From: Gemmatimonadaceae bacterium
Lineage (GTDB): Bacteria; Gemmatimonadota; Gemmatimonadetes; Gemmatimonadales; Gemmatimonadaceae
Assembly: GCA_020851035.1 (NCBI GenBank)
Contig: JADZDM010000027.1
Span: 1 to 59,951, forward strand
Direction of reading: 5' to 3'
DNA length: 59,951 bases
In this document: positions 25,707 to 34,040 of the stretch, piece by piece
Layout: every line of letters starts with the position of its first letter
Numbering within the stretch: position 1 is the first letter of the stretch
Notes under the pieces: model-generated
What the model saw: the letters and a program-made list of their open reading frames with translations, nothing else
Told to the model about the DNA's origin: nothing
Database searches by the model: none
Program-made: the position numbers and the translations under genes

Positions 25707-26891
25707 CTAGAGGCGGAACAGGTCGGCCTGCATCGTGTCCGGCGTGACGAGCACGGTACCGGCCAGCGTCACGGCCACGTTCACCTCCGTGCGCATGCCG
25801 AAGCGCCCGGCGAGATACACGCCCGGCTCCACCGAGAACAGCACGCCCGGCAGCAGGTGGCGCTCCTCGCGGGTCTCGAAGCCATCCATGTGCGGGCCCG
25901 AGCCATGCAGGTCGCGCACGTCGATCGAGTGGCCCGTGCGGTGCGTGAACGCGGCACCGAAGCCGCGGGCCGTGATCACCGCGCGTGCCGCATCGTCCAC
26001 GTCCGCGCCACGCACCGTCAGGCCAGCCGCGAAGCCATCGCGCACCACCCGGATCGCCGCGTCGCGCGCGTCGCGGATCGCCTCCCACACCGGCAGCACG
26101 TCGGGATCCGCCGGTGTGCCGATGGTGGCCATCCACGTCTGGTCGGCGTACGGCTGGCCCGGTTCGCCGGCCCAGAGGTCGATCAGCAGCACGGAGTCCA
26201 TCGTGACCAGCGCGCTGCCATCGGCGTGCGGCTCGTAGTGCGGGTTCGCCGCATTGGCGCCCACGCTCACGTTGCACGGATGGGTGGTCACCAGGCCACG
26301 CGACGCGAACTCGCCCATGATCCACTGCTGCACGGCGTACTCGGTGAGCGGCGTGCCGGCGCGGGCAGCAGTGGCGGCGCGCTGCAGAGCCGCAGGGCCG
26401 ATCACGGCCAGCGCCTCGGCGGCGCGACAGTGCGCGGCGAGCTGCGCCTCGGTGAGCAGCGCGTAGAACCGCGTCACCAGCTCCGCCGAGGTCTCGACCG
26501 TGGCCCCGCAGGCGCGCACGAGGTCCAGCACGCCGCCCGGCACGCGATCGAGGTACGGCACCGCGTCACCCGGCGAGTACTCCATCGCGACGCGCTTCCC
26601 CTGCACCAGTGCGCGGATCTCTCCCTCGAGCGACTGCCACGACTGGTAGATCCGGCGCTCCCACGTGGCCGGCCATTTCCGCCACGAGTCGAGCTCGATG
26701 GCGTGCATCAGCGCCACCGGCGTGCCCTCGGCCGGGAGCCACGCCACCGCCCGGCGCGACGACAGCCCCTCGAAACCCAGCAGCCCCGACGCGATCGGGT
26801 TGCAGCCCTTGAACTCGTAGAGCAGCCAGCCGTCGAGGCGCGCTGCGCGCAACGCCGCCTGGATCTCGCTCAGCCGATGTGGTTCTCGCAT
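25707..26891 (-). CDS. M24-family Xaa-Pro-type aminopeptidase
   Basis: A 394-residue protein with a creatinase-type N-domain (about residues 1-145) and a pita-bread catalytic domain. The metal ligands are visible as Asp in SVLLIDLWAG, Asp in ADQTWM, His in HRTGHSIDV, Glu in FSVEPGVYL and Glu in RTEVNVAVT. Members hydrolyse peptides with proline in second position, but some are prolidase-like or creatinase-like; the substrate is not determined. It is the first gene of a contiguous run with the CDF transporter, DUF2490 protein and cupredoxin-like protein. Confidence 0.9.
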   Translation of the reverse strand: MREPHRLSEIQAALRAARLDGWLLYEFKGCNPIASGLLGFEGLSSRRAVAWLPAEGTPVALMHAIELDSWRKWPATWERRIYQSWQSLEGEIRALVQGKRVAMEYSPGDAVPYLDRVPGGVLDLVRACGATVETSAELVTRFYALLTEAQLAAHCRAAEALAVIGPAALQRAATAARAGTPLTEYAVQQWIMGEFASRGLVTTHPCNVSVGANAANPHYEPHADGSALVTMDSVLLIDLWAGEPGQPYADQTWMATIGTPADPDVLPVWEAIRDARDAAIRVVRDGFAAGLTVRGADVDDAARAVITARGFGAAFTHRTGHSIDVRDLHGSGPHMDGFETREERHLLPGVLFSVEPGVYLAGRFGMRTEVNVAVTLAGTVLVTPDTMQADLFRL

Positions 26892-26922
26892 CCCCGCAAG
26901 CTATTCGCCACCGGGCAGGCCG

Positions 26923-27528
26923 TCAGCCGCGTCCCCACGTGGCCTTCCACTGCTGCCCGCGCCCGGTGCCGTCGATGCGGGTCACCACCGCCGGCGCGCC
27001 GGTCAGCGCCTCGAGCATGGCGGCGAAGGCCGACGCGTAGAACGCGAAGCCGGCGATCGCCGACCCCTCGATCGTCACCGGGTCGCTGACGGCGAGGATC
27101 ACCGATGCCCCGATCCGCTCCACGCGCGCATCCAGGTAGCGCTTCGCGAGGCGCCGGACCGTGGTCAGCGCAATGGGACGCGCCAGCACCCCGGGCAGCC
27201 GGCGGATCGCCGTGCGGCGGACCCGCGAGACGGTGTCGACCGCCTCGTGCGCCAGCAGCGTACCGGCGGAGTCGAAGACCCGGTGGGCGTCCGTGCGGCG
27301 CCCGATCAACCGTGCCAGCGCCGCCGCCTCGTCCCGCACGGTGCGCTCGTTGCGGCGCACGGCCTCGCCATAGCGCTTGATCTGCGCATACACGGTGTCG
27401 GTCAGGCCAAGCCGCTTCGTCCGCAGCTCCTCGATGTACTCGGCCTCGACGTCGCCCTCCGGGGTGTCCACCACGCGCACTGCTTCCAGCAGGCTCAGAG
27501 GCAGGCGGGCATCGACGGTCGCGGACAT
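26923..27528 (-). CDS. conserved-looking protein of unknown function
   Basis: A 201-residue soluble protein without signal or membrane segments. Helices rich in Arg/Glu fill residues 25-130, and the C-terminal part looks alpha/beta (IGASVILAVSDPVTIEGSAIAGFAFYASAFAAML). No family is recognised. The ATG at 27528 gives a natural N-terminus (MSATVDARLPLSLLEAVRV); a start at 27585 would add 19 Arg/Ser-rich residues. It lies 31 bp upstream of the M24 gene and may lead that operon. Confidence 0.65.
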   Translation of the reverse strand: MSATVDARLPLSLLEAVRVVDTPEGDVEAEYIEELRTKRLGLTDTVYAQIKRYGEAVRRNERTVRDEAAALARLIGRRTDAHRVFDSAGTLLAHEAVDTVSRVRRTAIRRLPGVLARPIALTTVRRLAKRYLDARVERIGASVILAVSDPVTIEGSAIAGFAFYASAFAAMLEALTGAPAVVTRIDGTGRGQQWKATWGRG

Positions 27529-27808
27529 CGGCAGGGATGATGGGGGGAGCGCCCGGTGTGACGCGTGGGCAGCGGAACGCCTCACAGCGAGGCACGTCCC
27601 TGCCGCAGCGGCACCGGATCGGACCGAAGCTATACCGAAGCGTGAAAGCGAACAAGCGACGGACTGACGCAGCGCAGGAACCGGGACGGCGTGTCACGGC
27701 TTCCGTATATTGTCGAGCGGTTCCCCCTTCCCAGACACCGGTGTTCAGGCGCATGCCCCACTCCCCTGTTCCCGGCTCCGCAGTCCAGCAGTCCGCCTGT
27801 CTCCCCGC

Positions 27809-28090
27809 ATGCTGACACGCCCCGCGCCGCAGGATGCCGCTGGCCACGACTGCGCGACCACCCGTCGCCAGGTCTTCGCGGCCTGCGACGGTGAGCTCAC
27901 GCCAGCGGAGCTCCGGGACATCGACGGGCATCTCTCGTCGTGTGCCGGCTGTCGTGCACACTTCACCGCCGATGCCACGCTGCACCACGTCGTGCGCGCG
28001 GCGGCACGCCTGGATGCGGCGCCGCCCGGCCTGCGCGAGCGGGTGGAGCGACTCCTGCACGCGCACACCACCGAGAACGCGCCGGCGTGA
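27809..28090 (+). CDS. zinc-finger anti-sigma-like protein (zf-HC2)
   Basis: A 93-residue protein with the ZAS signature HLSSCAGCRAHF (His41, Cys45, Cys48) preceded by a helix with another conserved region (ATTRRQVFAACDGELT). It has no membrane helix, like soluble anti-sigma factors. No sigma gene adjoins it; the nearest in the window is about 26 kb away. Its stop overlaps the GTG of the DUF92 gene, so it is the first gene of the operon running to 33902 and could regulate that pathway. Confidence 0.75.
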   Translation: MLTRPAPQDAAGHDCATTRRQVFAACDGELTPAELRDIDGHLSSCAGCRAHFTADATLHHVVRAAARLDAAPPGLRERVERLLHAHTTENAPA

Positions 28091-28893
28091 CGCTGCCGCC
28101 ACTGGTCTCAGCCGCGCTCGGACCGGTGGTGGCTGCAATCGTGTGGCGGGCGGGGACACTCACCGCCGGCGGCGCCGTGACCGCCGCACTCATCGGCAGC
28201 ACCAGCGCACTGGCCGGCCTGGACTGGATGTGCATCCTGCTGGCCTTCTTCGTCAGCAGCGTGCTGCTTGGCCGTGTGGGCCGCGAGCGCAAGCGGCAGC
28301 GCAGTGCCGCCGTCATCGGCAAGGCCGGTGCGCGTGACGCGATGCAGGTGCTCGCGAATGGCGCTGTCTTCGCGCTCGGTGCGGCAGCGGCCGCATCGGG
28401 CCGCGGCACCGACGCCATCGCCGCGATCGCACTCGGTGCCGTGGCAGCGGCCACCGCCGACACCTGGGGCACCGAGATCGGCATGCTCGCCGGCGCGCCG
28501 CCACGCTCGATCCTCACCGGCGCGCCGCTCGAGCCCGGGATGTCGGGGGGCGTGACCGCACAGGGACTGATCGCCACCGCCGCAGGCGCGATCACCCTCG
28601 CGACACTGGCGTGGGCACTGGGCTGGCCGGGGCGCGTGGTCATCGCGGCCGCAGCGGGCGGAGCGGCGGGCGCGATGGCCGACTCGGTCATCGGCGCCAC
28701 GTTGCAGCAACGGCGGCGCTCGCCAGGCACCGGACGCCTCACGGAACGCCTGCGCGACGATGACGGTACGCCTACCGAGTGGGCCGGCGGTGTGCGCTGG
28801 CTGGACAACGACGGCGTGAACTTCGCCGCCACCTGCATCGGCGCCGGCATCGCATTCGAACTGCATCACCTCATGACCCGAGGCGCGGCGTGA
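28087..28893 (+). CDS. DUF92 family integral membrane protein (VTE6-like)
   Basis: A 268-residue protein from a GTG, with about seven helices. DUF92 signatures include KAGARDAMQVLANG, ATADTWGTEIGML, GGVTAQGLIATAAGA and DSVIGATLQ, and the C-terminal WLDNDGVNFAAT. The family's one well-known plant member, VTE6, phosphorylates phytyl phosphate; bacterial members are mostly unassigned. Overlap on both sides (GTGA with the zf-HC2 and the reductase genes) links it to a geranylgeranyl-reductase-like enzyme, which suggests prenyl-lipid metabolism. Confidence 0.85.
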   Translation: MTLPPLVSAALGPVVAAIVWRAGTLTAGGAVTAALIGSTSALAGLDWMCILLAFFVSSVLLGRVGRERKRQRSAAVIGKAGARDAMQVLANGAVFALGAAAAASGRGTDAIAAIALGAVAAATADTWGTEIGMLAGAPPRSILTGAPLEPGMSGGVTAQGLIATAAGAITLATLAWALGWPGRVVIAAAAGGAAGAMADSVIGATLQQRRRSPGTGRLTERLRDDDGTPTEWAGGVRWLDNDGVNFAATCIGAGIAFELHHLMTRGAA

Positions 28894-30152
28894 CGCGCGG
28901 CCCGCAGCACGCGCAGGCCATCGTGGTCGGCGCCGGTCCCGCCGGCGCGGCCGCGGCGTGGGCGCTGGCGTCGCAGGGAATCGACGTGCTGATGCTCGAC
29001 AAGGCCACCTTCCCGCGCGACAAGCCGTGCGCCGAGTACCTCAGCCCGCAGGGATCACGGATCCTGGATGCGATGGGCGTGCTCGGCGAGGTGGAGGCGG
29101 CAGGCGCCGCCCAGCTCACCGGCATGCGCGTGCGCAGCCCCGATGGCGGCGTGATTCACGGCGAGTTCGCCGCGCAGCACGGCTTCACCGGCTTCCGTGA
29201 CCGCGGCCTCGCGCTGCGACGGCGCCGCCTCGATCCCATCCTCCAGCAGGCCGCCATCCGCGCCGGCGCGCGGCTGATGGAGCATGCCTCGGTGGAGTCG
29301 CTGCTGACCGACGGCGGCACCGTGTCGGGTGTGCGCGTGCGCGTGGACGGCACCGTACGCGCGCTGAATGCGCCACTGGTGATCGGGGCCGACGGGTTGC
29401 GCAGCATCGTGGCGCGTCGCATGGGCCTGGAGGCGCGCCTGCCGTGGCCGCGCCGCGTGGCGTTCGTGGCGCACTGGCGGCAGGTGCGCGGCATCGGCGC
29501 ACAGGGCGAGATGCACGTCGAGCGCGATGGCTACGTAGGCCTGGCCGACGTGGGCCACGGCGAGACGAACGTGGCGATCGTCGTCCCCCGCCGCCTCGCC
29601 CGCGAGGCCGCCGGTGACGCGGCCGGCTTCATGGCACGCTGGCTGGCGCGCCATCCGCAACTCGCGCCCCGCTTCGAGGGTGCCACGCGGACCGGCCCGG
29701 TGCAGGTGACCGGACCGTTCGCCTCGCACGCCAGGCGTGGTGCCGCCGCCGGAGTGGCGCTGGTGGGCGACGCGGTGGATTTCTTCGATCCCTTCACCGG
29801 CGAGGGGATCTATGCCGCGCTGCGCGGTGGTGAACTGCTCGGTGGGTACGCCGCCGACGCGGCCGCCGCGCCAACACCCGCTGCCGCGTTCCGCGCCCTG
29901 CAGGCGTACGATGCGGCGCGCACGGCGGAGTTCCGCCAGAAATGGGTCGTCGAGCGCGTGATCGGCGCCGCCGTGTCGTCGCCGATGCTCATGAACCATG
30001 CGGCGCGCGTGCTCGGCGCGCGCCGCGACCTCGCCGACCTGCTCGTCGGCGTCACCGGGGACTTCGTGCCGGCGCGGGCCGTGCTCAGCCCCGCATTCCT
30101 GCTGCACTTCCTCGACCCGCGACGCTGGCGCCTGCCGCGTCGCGCCACCTGA
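28890..30152 (+). CDS. geranylgeranyl-reductase-family FAD oxidoreductase
   Basis: A 420-residue flavoprotein starting with GTG. The N-terminal FAD site is VVGAGPAGAAAAW, followed by DKATFPRDKPCAEYLSP, with the Cys and Pro typical of the GGR family. The second FAD motif is VGDAVDFFDPFTGEGI. The family reduces prenyl double bonds (geranylgeranyl to phytyl, archaeal lipids, menaquinone) or oxidises polyketide-like substrates. It overlaps DUF92 by four bases and is followed 4 bp later by a flavin reductase gene. Confidence 0.87.
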   Translation: MTRGPQHAQAIVVGAGPAGAAAAWALASQGIDVLMLDKATFPRDKPCAEYLSPQGSRILDAMGVLGEVEAAGAAQLTGMRVRSPDGGVIHGEFAAQHGFTGFRDRGLALRRRRLDPILQQAAIRAGARLMEHASVESLLTDGGTVSGVRVRVDGTVRALNAPLVIGADGLRSIVARRMGLEARLPWPRRVAFVAHWRQVRGIGAQGEMHVERDGYVGLADVGHGETNVAIVVPRRLAREAAGDAAGFMARWLARHPQLAPRFEGATRTGPVQVTGPFASHARRGAAAGVALVGDAVDFFDPFTGEGIYAALRGGELLGGYAADAAAAPTPAAAFRALQAYDAARTAEFRQKWVVERVIGAAVSSPMLMNHAARVLGARRDLADLLVGVTGDFVPARAVLSPAFLLHFLDPRRWRLPRRAT

Positions 30153-30156
30153 CCTC

Positions 30157-30633
30157 ATGCCGATCGACAAGGATCTCTACCGCGCCGTGCTGGGCCGGTT
30201 CGCCAGCGGCGTCACCATCGTCACCACCATCGACGCCGAGGGACGCGACCACGGCATGACCGTGAGTGCGTTCTCGTCGCTGTCGCTGGATCCGCCGCTG
30301 GTGCTGGTCTGCATCGACCACACCGCCTCGGTGTGGCCTGCCTTCCGCGATGCCCGCGTGCTCGCCGTGAACATCCTGTCGTCGTCACAGGAGGCGCTCT
30401 CACGCCGCTTCGCGAGCCGCGATGGGGACCGGTTCGAGGGCGTGGGCTTCACGCGCGGCAGCGACGGGGTGGTGCTGCTCGACGACACGCTCGCCGCCGT
30501 CGAGTGCACCGTGGTCGACTGCATCGCGCACGGCGACCACTCGATCCTGGTCGGCCGCGTGGATGCCGGCATGGCGCGCGACCTGCAGCCGCTGCTCTAC
30601 TACCGCGGTGGGTATGCCTCACTCACCCGCTGA
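30157..30633 (+). CDS. flavin reductase domain protein
   Basis: A 158-residue protein of the flavin-reductase-like FMN-binding split-barrel family: FASGVTIVTTIDAEGRDHGMTVSAFSSLSLDPPLVLVCI, interrupted here by normal loops, and the C-terminal GDHSILVGRV and YYRGGYASL segments. It would reduce FMN or FAD with NAD(P)H and hand it to a partner oxygenase or flavoenzyme. The nearest candidate is the preceding FAD oxidoreductase, 4 bp upstream. Confidence 0.9.
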   Translation: MPIDKDLYRAVLGRFASGVTIVTTIDAEGRDHGMTVSAFSSLSLDPPLVLVCIDHTASVWPAFRDARVLAVNILSSSQEALSRRFASRDGDRFEGVGFTRGSDGVVLLDDTLAAVECTVVDCIAHGDHSILVGRVDAGMARDLQPLLYYRGGYASLTR

Positions 30634-30642
30634 CCGGCGCGC

Positions 30643-31344
30643 GTGGGCCTGCTGACGCCCGCCCGGCGCATGGGCCACGAGGTGCTCGACGAGCCCGGCG
30701 TATCACCCGACCTCGTGATGCGCTCGCATCGCGACATCACCCGCGCCAATGCGCTCTTCGGCGGCACGCGCGCCGTCGTCGCCCGTGTGCGCGCGATCGA
30801 GCACCGCCTCCCCGCCTCCCCGCTGGTGGTGGACGTCGGCGCCGGCAGCGGCGACATCCTCGACGCCGTCTGCGCCGTGCTCCGCGACGGGGGGCGCCGG
30901 CCGCGCCCGGTTGCCGTCGACACTGCGGTCGCGCTCGCGCCCGCCGTGCGGCAGCGCGGCAGTCACTTCATCTGCGGCTCGATCTTTGCGCTGCCGCTCG
31001 CGACGGCTGCCGCCGATCTCGTGATCGCGGCGCAGGTGATCCATCATTTCCCGCACCACGACGTACATTCCGTCCTTGCCGAGTTGAATCGCGTGGCACG
31101 CCACGCCGTGCTCGTCAGTGACCTGCGCCGGAGCTGGATCGCGGCGGCGGGACTCTGGGCCAGCAGCTTTCCGCTCGGGTTTCATCCGGTCAGCCGTCAC
31201 GACGGGGTTGTCAGTGTGCTGCGAGGCTTCGCACCTGAGGAACTCCGGAGCGCGATTCGGCAGGCCACCGGTGCCACGGCCGACGTGCACACGCATCTCG
31301 GCTGGCGCGTGACCGCAGACTGGCACCCCGGACACGCCGCGTGA
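30643..31344 (+). CDS. class I SAM-dependent methyltransferase
   Basis: A 233-residue protein from a GTG. The SAM-binding motif I is VVDVGAGSGDILD, with the later strand PVAVDTAVAL and the motif DLVIAAQVIHHF. The N-terminal segment (EVLDEPGVSPDLVMRSHRDI, N, GGTRA) resembles methyltransferases that sit beside polyketide synthase and FAD oxidoreductase genes in other bacteria; this is from memory of family patterns. A small-molecule or lipid methyl acceptor is likely. Confidence 0.82.
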   Translation: MGLLTPARRMGHEVLDEPGVSPDLVMRSHRDITRANALFGGTRAVVARVRAIEHRLPASPLVVDVGAGSGDILDAVCAVLRDGGRRPRPVAVDTAVALAPAVRQRGSHFICGSIFALPLATAAADLVIAAQVIHHFPHHDVHSVLAELNRVARHAVLVSDLRRSWIAAAGLWASSFPLGFHPVSRHDGVVSVLRGFAPEELRSAIRQATGATADVHTHLGWRVTADWHPGHAA

Positions 31345-31384
31345 CGTCGCGCGCGCCGGCCCCGCATCACATCCACGCACGCCC

Positions 31385-31921
31385 ATGACCTCTCCCACGA
31401 CGGACCGGCTCCGCTCGCCCTATCGCCTCGGCCCCATGCCGCTGCAGCGCCACATGATCATCGTGGACGAGCAGACCGTGCAGGCGCCGCGGGACGTGAT
31501 CTTCGCCGTCGCGAAGGACGTGCTGGCCTGGCCGGACCACCTCCCGCACTACCGGTTCGTGACCTTCCGCCAGCGATCACGCGATGGCGGCGGCCTGGTG
31601 GAGATGAGCGCGAACCGGCCCTTCGGCGGACCACTCGACTGGCCCACCTGGTGGCTCTCCGAGATGAGCGTGGACGAGACGGTGCCGAACATCCGGTTCC
31701 GGCACGTCCAGGGCATCACGACCGGCATGGAGGTCGAGTGGCAGTTCGTGCGCCGCGACGATGCCGTCACGCATGTGCGCATCGTGCACGCCTGGGACGG
31801 CCCCTGGTGGCCGCTGGTCGGCCGCGTCGCCGCCATGGCGGTGATCGGCCCGGTGTTCATCCATGGCATCGCCTCACGCACCCTCGCCGGCCTCGCACGC
31901 GCGGCCGAGCAGCGCACCTGA
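31385..31921 (+). CDS. SRPBCC (polyketide cyclase/START-like) protein
   Basis: A 178-residue protein with the helix-grip fold pattern: an initial strand MIIVDEQTVQAPRDVIFAVA, DVLAWPDHLPHYRFV with the usual WP motif, central antiparallel strands (EVEWQFVRRDDAVTHVRIVHAW), and a long C-terminal helix (about residues 140-175). Members include polyketide aromatase/cyclases and coenzyme Q-binding COQ10 proteins. Between a methyltransferase and a ketosynthase it may bind or cyclise the pathway intermediate. An internal ATG at residue 18 is an alternative start. Confidence 0.8.
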   Translation: MTSPTTDRLRSPYRLGPMPLQRHMIIVDEQTVQAPRDVIFAVAKDVLAWPDHLPHYRFVTFRQRSRDGGGLVEMSANRPFGGPLDWPTWWLSEMSVDETVPNIRFRHVQGITTGMEVEWQFVRRDDAVTHVRIVHAWDGPWWPLVGRVAAMAVIGPVFIHGIASRTLAGLARAAEQRT

Positions 31922-31949
31922 TCCGCTTCCTTCCCACACCGCCCCCCCG

Positions 31950-33194
31950 ATGTCCTCTCCCCGTCGCGTCGTCATCACCGGCATTGGCGCGATCACCCCG
32001 ATCGGCATCGGGCTCGATTCGCTCCGCGCCTCCCTCCGCACCGGCAAGTCGGCGGTGGGCATGCTCACCCGGTTCGACCCCAGCCCTTTCCGCACGCACA
32101 TCGCGGCCCAGGTCAACGACTTCGTCCCGGAAGACCACCTCGACTCGAAGCGCGTGAAGCGGCTGGATCGCTTCGGCCAGTTCAGCGTGACCGCCGCCAA
32201 CATGGCGCTCGCGGACGCCGGCATCGACATGGCGCGGGAATCGCGCGAGAACGTCGGTGTCATGATGGGCACCGCCCTGGCCGGCGTCGGCTATGCCGAG
32301 GAGCAGCTCGGGCGCTACCTCACCGGCGGCCTGCGTGCGGTGGACGCCACGCTCGCGCTGGCCGTCTTCGGCGGGGCGTCGAGCTGCAACATCGCGATCG
32401 AGACCGGGGTGCAGGGCCCCAACTGCACCAACGCGATGAGCTGCGCGTCGGGTGCGATGGCGATCGGCGAGGCGTACCGCCAGGTGCGTGACGGCTACGC
32501 CGACGTGATGATCGGCGGCGGCGCGGAGGCCCCGCTGGCGCCGCTCTGCTTCGGCGCCTTCGCACTCATCCGCGCGATGTCCACCCGCAACGAGGATCCC
32601 GGTGCGGCCAGCCGTCCCTTCGACGCCGGCCGCGATGGCTTCGTGATGGGCGAGGGGGGCGCGGCGCTGATCCTCGAGGAGCGCTCCCGTGCCCTCGCGC
32701 GCGGCGCCCGCATCTACGCCGAGATCGTCGGCTACGGCACCACCAACGACGCGCACCACATGACCGCACCGCTGCCCGGCGGCGCCCAGGCCGCGCGGGC
32801 CATGCGCCAGGCGCTCTCCCGCGCCGACCTCGCCCCCGCCGACGTGGAGTACGTCAACGCCCACGCCAGCGCCACGCCGCTCAACGACCCCACCGAGGTC
32901 GAGGCCATGCGCACCGTCTTCGGTGATTCGCTCGACGACATCTGGGTCAGCGGCACCAAGGGATTCCACGGCCACGCCCTGGGCGCCAGCGGTGCCATCG
33001 AGGCCGTGATCTGCATGCTCGCGATGCAGGACGGATACCTGCCACCCACCGCGAACCTCGTCGAGACGGACGCCGCCTGCCAGCTCCGGCACCTCCCAGC
33101 CGCCGGCGTGGCCATGTCCCCGCGCGTCGTCATGTCGAACTCGTTCGGATTCGGCGGGATCAACGCCTCCCTCGTGTTCCGCGAGGCGACGTGA
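31950..33194 (+). CDS. beta-ketoacyl-ACP synthase (FabF-like ketosynthase)
   Basis: A 414-residue thiolase-fold condensing enzyme of FabF length. The Cys-His-His triad is intact: Cys165 (MSCASG), His305 (VNAHAS) and His342 (HGHALGASGA), almost the same numbers as E. coli FabF (163/303/340). The context around them is atypical: SCASG in place of TACAT and KGFHGH in place of KSMTGH, which suggests a specialised ketosynthase. No acyl-carrier protein, chain-length factor or ketoreductase gene is beside it. It is seventh in the operon. Confidence 0.87.
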   Translation: MSSPRRVVITGIGAITPIGIGLDSLRASLRTGKSAVGMLTRFDPSPFRTHIAAQVNDFVPEDHLDSKRVKRLDRFGQFSVTAANMALADAGIDMARESRENVGVMMGTALAGVGYAEEQLGRYLTGGLRAVDATLALAVFGGASSCNIAIETGVQGPNCTNAMSCASGAMAIGEAYRQVRDGYADVMIGGGAEAPLAPLCFGAFALIRAMSTRNEDPGAASRPFDAGRDGFVMGEGGAALILEERSRALARGARIYAEIVGYGTTNDAHHMTAPLPGGAQAARAMRQALSRADLAPADVEYVNAHASATPLNDPTEVEAMRTVFGDSLDDIWVSGTKGFHGHALGASGAIEAVICMLAMQDGYLPPTANLVETDAACQLRHLPAAGVAMSPRVVMSNSFGFGGINASLVFREAT

Positions 33195-33233
33195 CCCCCT
33201 AACTTGGGCTGACTTCCAACCGATCAGGACGCC

Positions 33234-33902
33234 ATGAAGCCAGCCCGCGAGTTCGTCGCCGAGTTCCTCGGCACCTTTGCCCTCACGTTCATCGGCGGCG
33301 CCGCCATCATGCAGACGCGCAATGTCGATGCCGGCGCCGGCCTGGTGGAGGTGGCGCTCGCGCATGGGCTGGTGCTCTTCGTGATGGTCAGCGCGCTGAT
33401 GAAGATCAGCGGCAACTTCAATCCCGCGGTGTCCATCGGACTGCTCGTCACCGGGCGGATCACGCCGATGGAGGCGGGCACCTTCATCGCCGGACAGTTC
33501 ACCGGCGCCATCGTCGCCGCCCTCTCGCTGAAGGGGCTCTTCCCGGCCGCGCTCTGGGAGTCGTCACGCGGCACGCGGCAGATGGTCTCGCTGGACGTGA
33601 CCACCGGCCAGGCCTTCGCCCTCGAGGCGATCGCGACCGGCTTCCTGATGACCGCCGTCATGGGCACTGCGGTAGACGGCAAGGGTCCGAAGATCGGCGG
33701 CCTCGCCGTCGGCCTCACGCTCACGGCGTGCATCCTCGGCATCGGCCCGCTCACGGGCGGAAGCCTGAATCCCGCCCGCACGATCGGGCCGATGGTCGCG
33801 ACCGGCGTGTTCGAGGGCCTGGCGCTCTACCTCGCAGCGCCGATCGTCGGTGCCGTGGTCGCCGCACTGCTGTATCGCCACCTCATGCTCGACACCGAGT
33901 GA
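33234..33902 (+). CDS. MIP/aquaporin family channel
   Basis: A 222-residue, six-helix channel with both pore motifs intact: NPAVS (63-65) and NPART (179-181). Length and the short loops fit water-selective aquaporins or the bacterial AqpZ/plant-NIP-like group more than glycerol facilitators (which carry a longer insertion after the second NPA). It is 39 bp downstream of the ketosynthase on the same strand and just before a strong hairpin, so it may be in the operon by position only. Confidence 0.92.
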   Translation: MKPAREFVAEFLGTFALTFIGGAAIMQTRNVDAGAGLVEVALAHGLVLFVMVSALMKISGNFNPAVSIGLLVTGRITPMEAGTFIAGQFTGAIVAALSLKGLFPAALWESSRGTRQMVSLDVTTGQAFALEAIATGFLMTAVMGTAVDGKGPKIGGLAVGLTLTACILGIGPLTGGSLNPARTIGPMVATGVFEGLALYLAAPIVGAVVAALLYRHLMLDTE

Positions 33903-33970
33903 CTGGCGCCAGCGTGCGTGGCGCCACGGCGTGACCGCCGCCCAGGCGCACCGCCCTGACGGATGAACGA

Positions 33971-34010
33971 GGAGCGGGGCGGCCTTCGTGTCTGAAGGCC
34001 GCCCCGCTCC
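33971..34010. terminator. 17-bp perfect hairpin between convergent genes
   Basis: Positions 33971-33987 pair with 33994-34010 around a GTGTCT loop. It lies 68 bp after the aquaporin stop and 30 bp beyond the stop of the opposite lipoprotein gene, so it can serve both strands. No U tract. Confidence 0.8.
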
Positions 34011-34040
34011 CGTGTCACGCCCCAGCAGCGCGGAGCGCCG

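Noticed and set aside
27809-33194. Calling the operon a type II polyketide cluster.
   Set aside because: Only one ketosynthase; no chain-length factor, ACP or ketoreductase is present, so the standard definition is not met.
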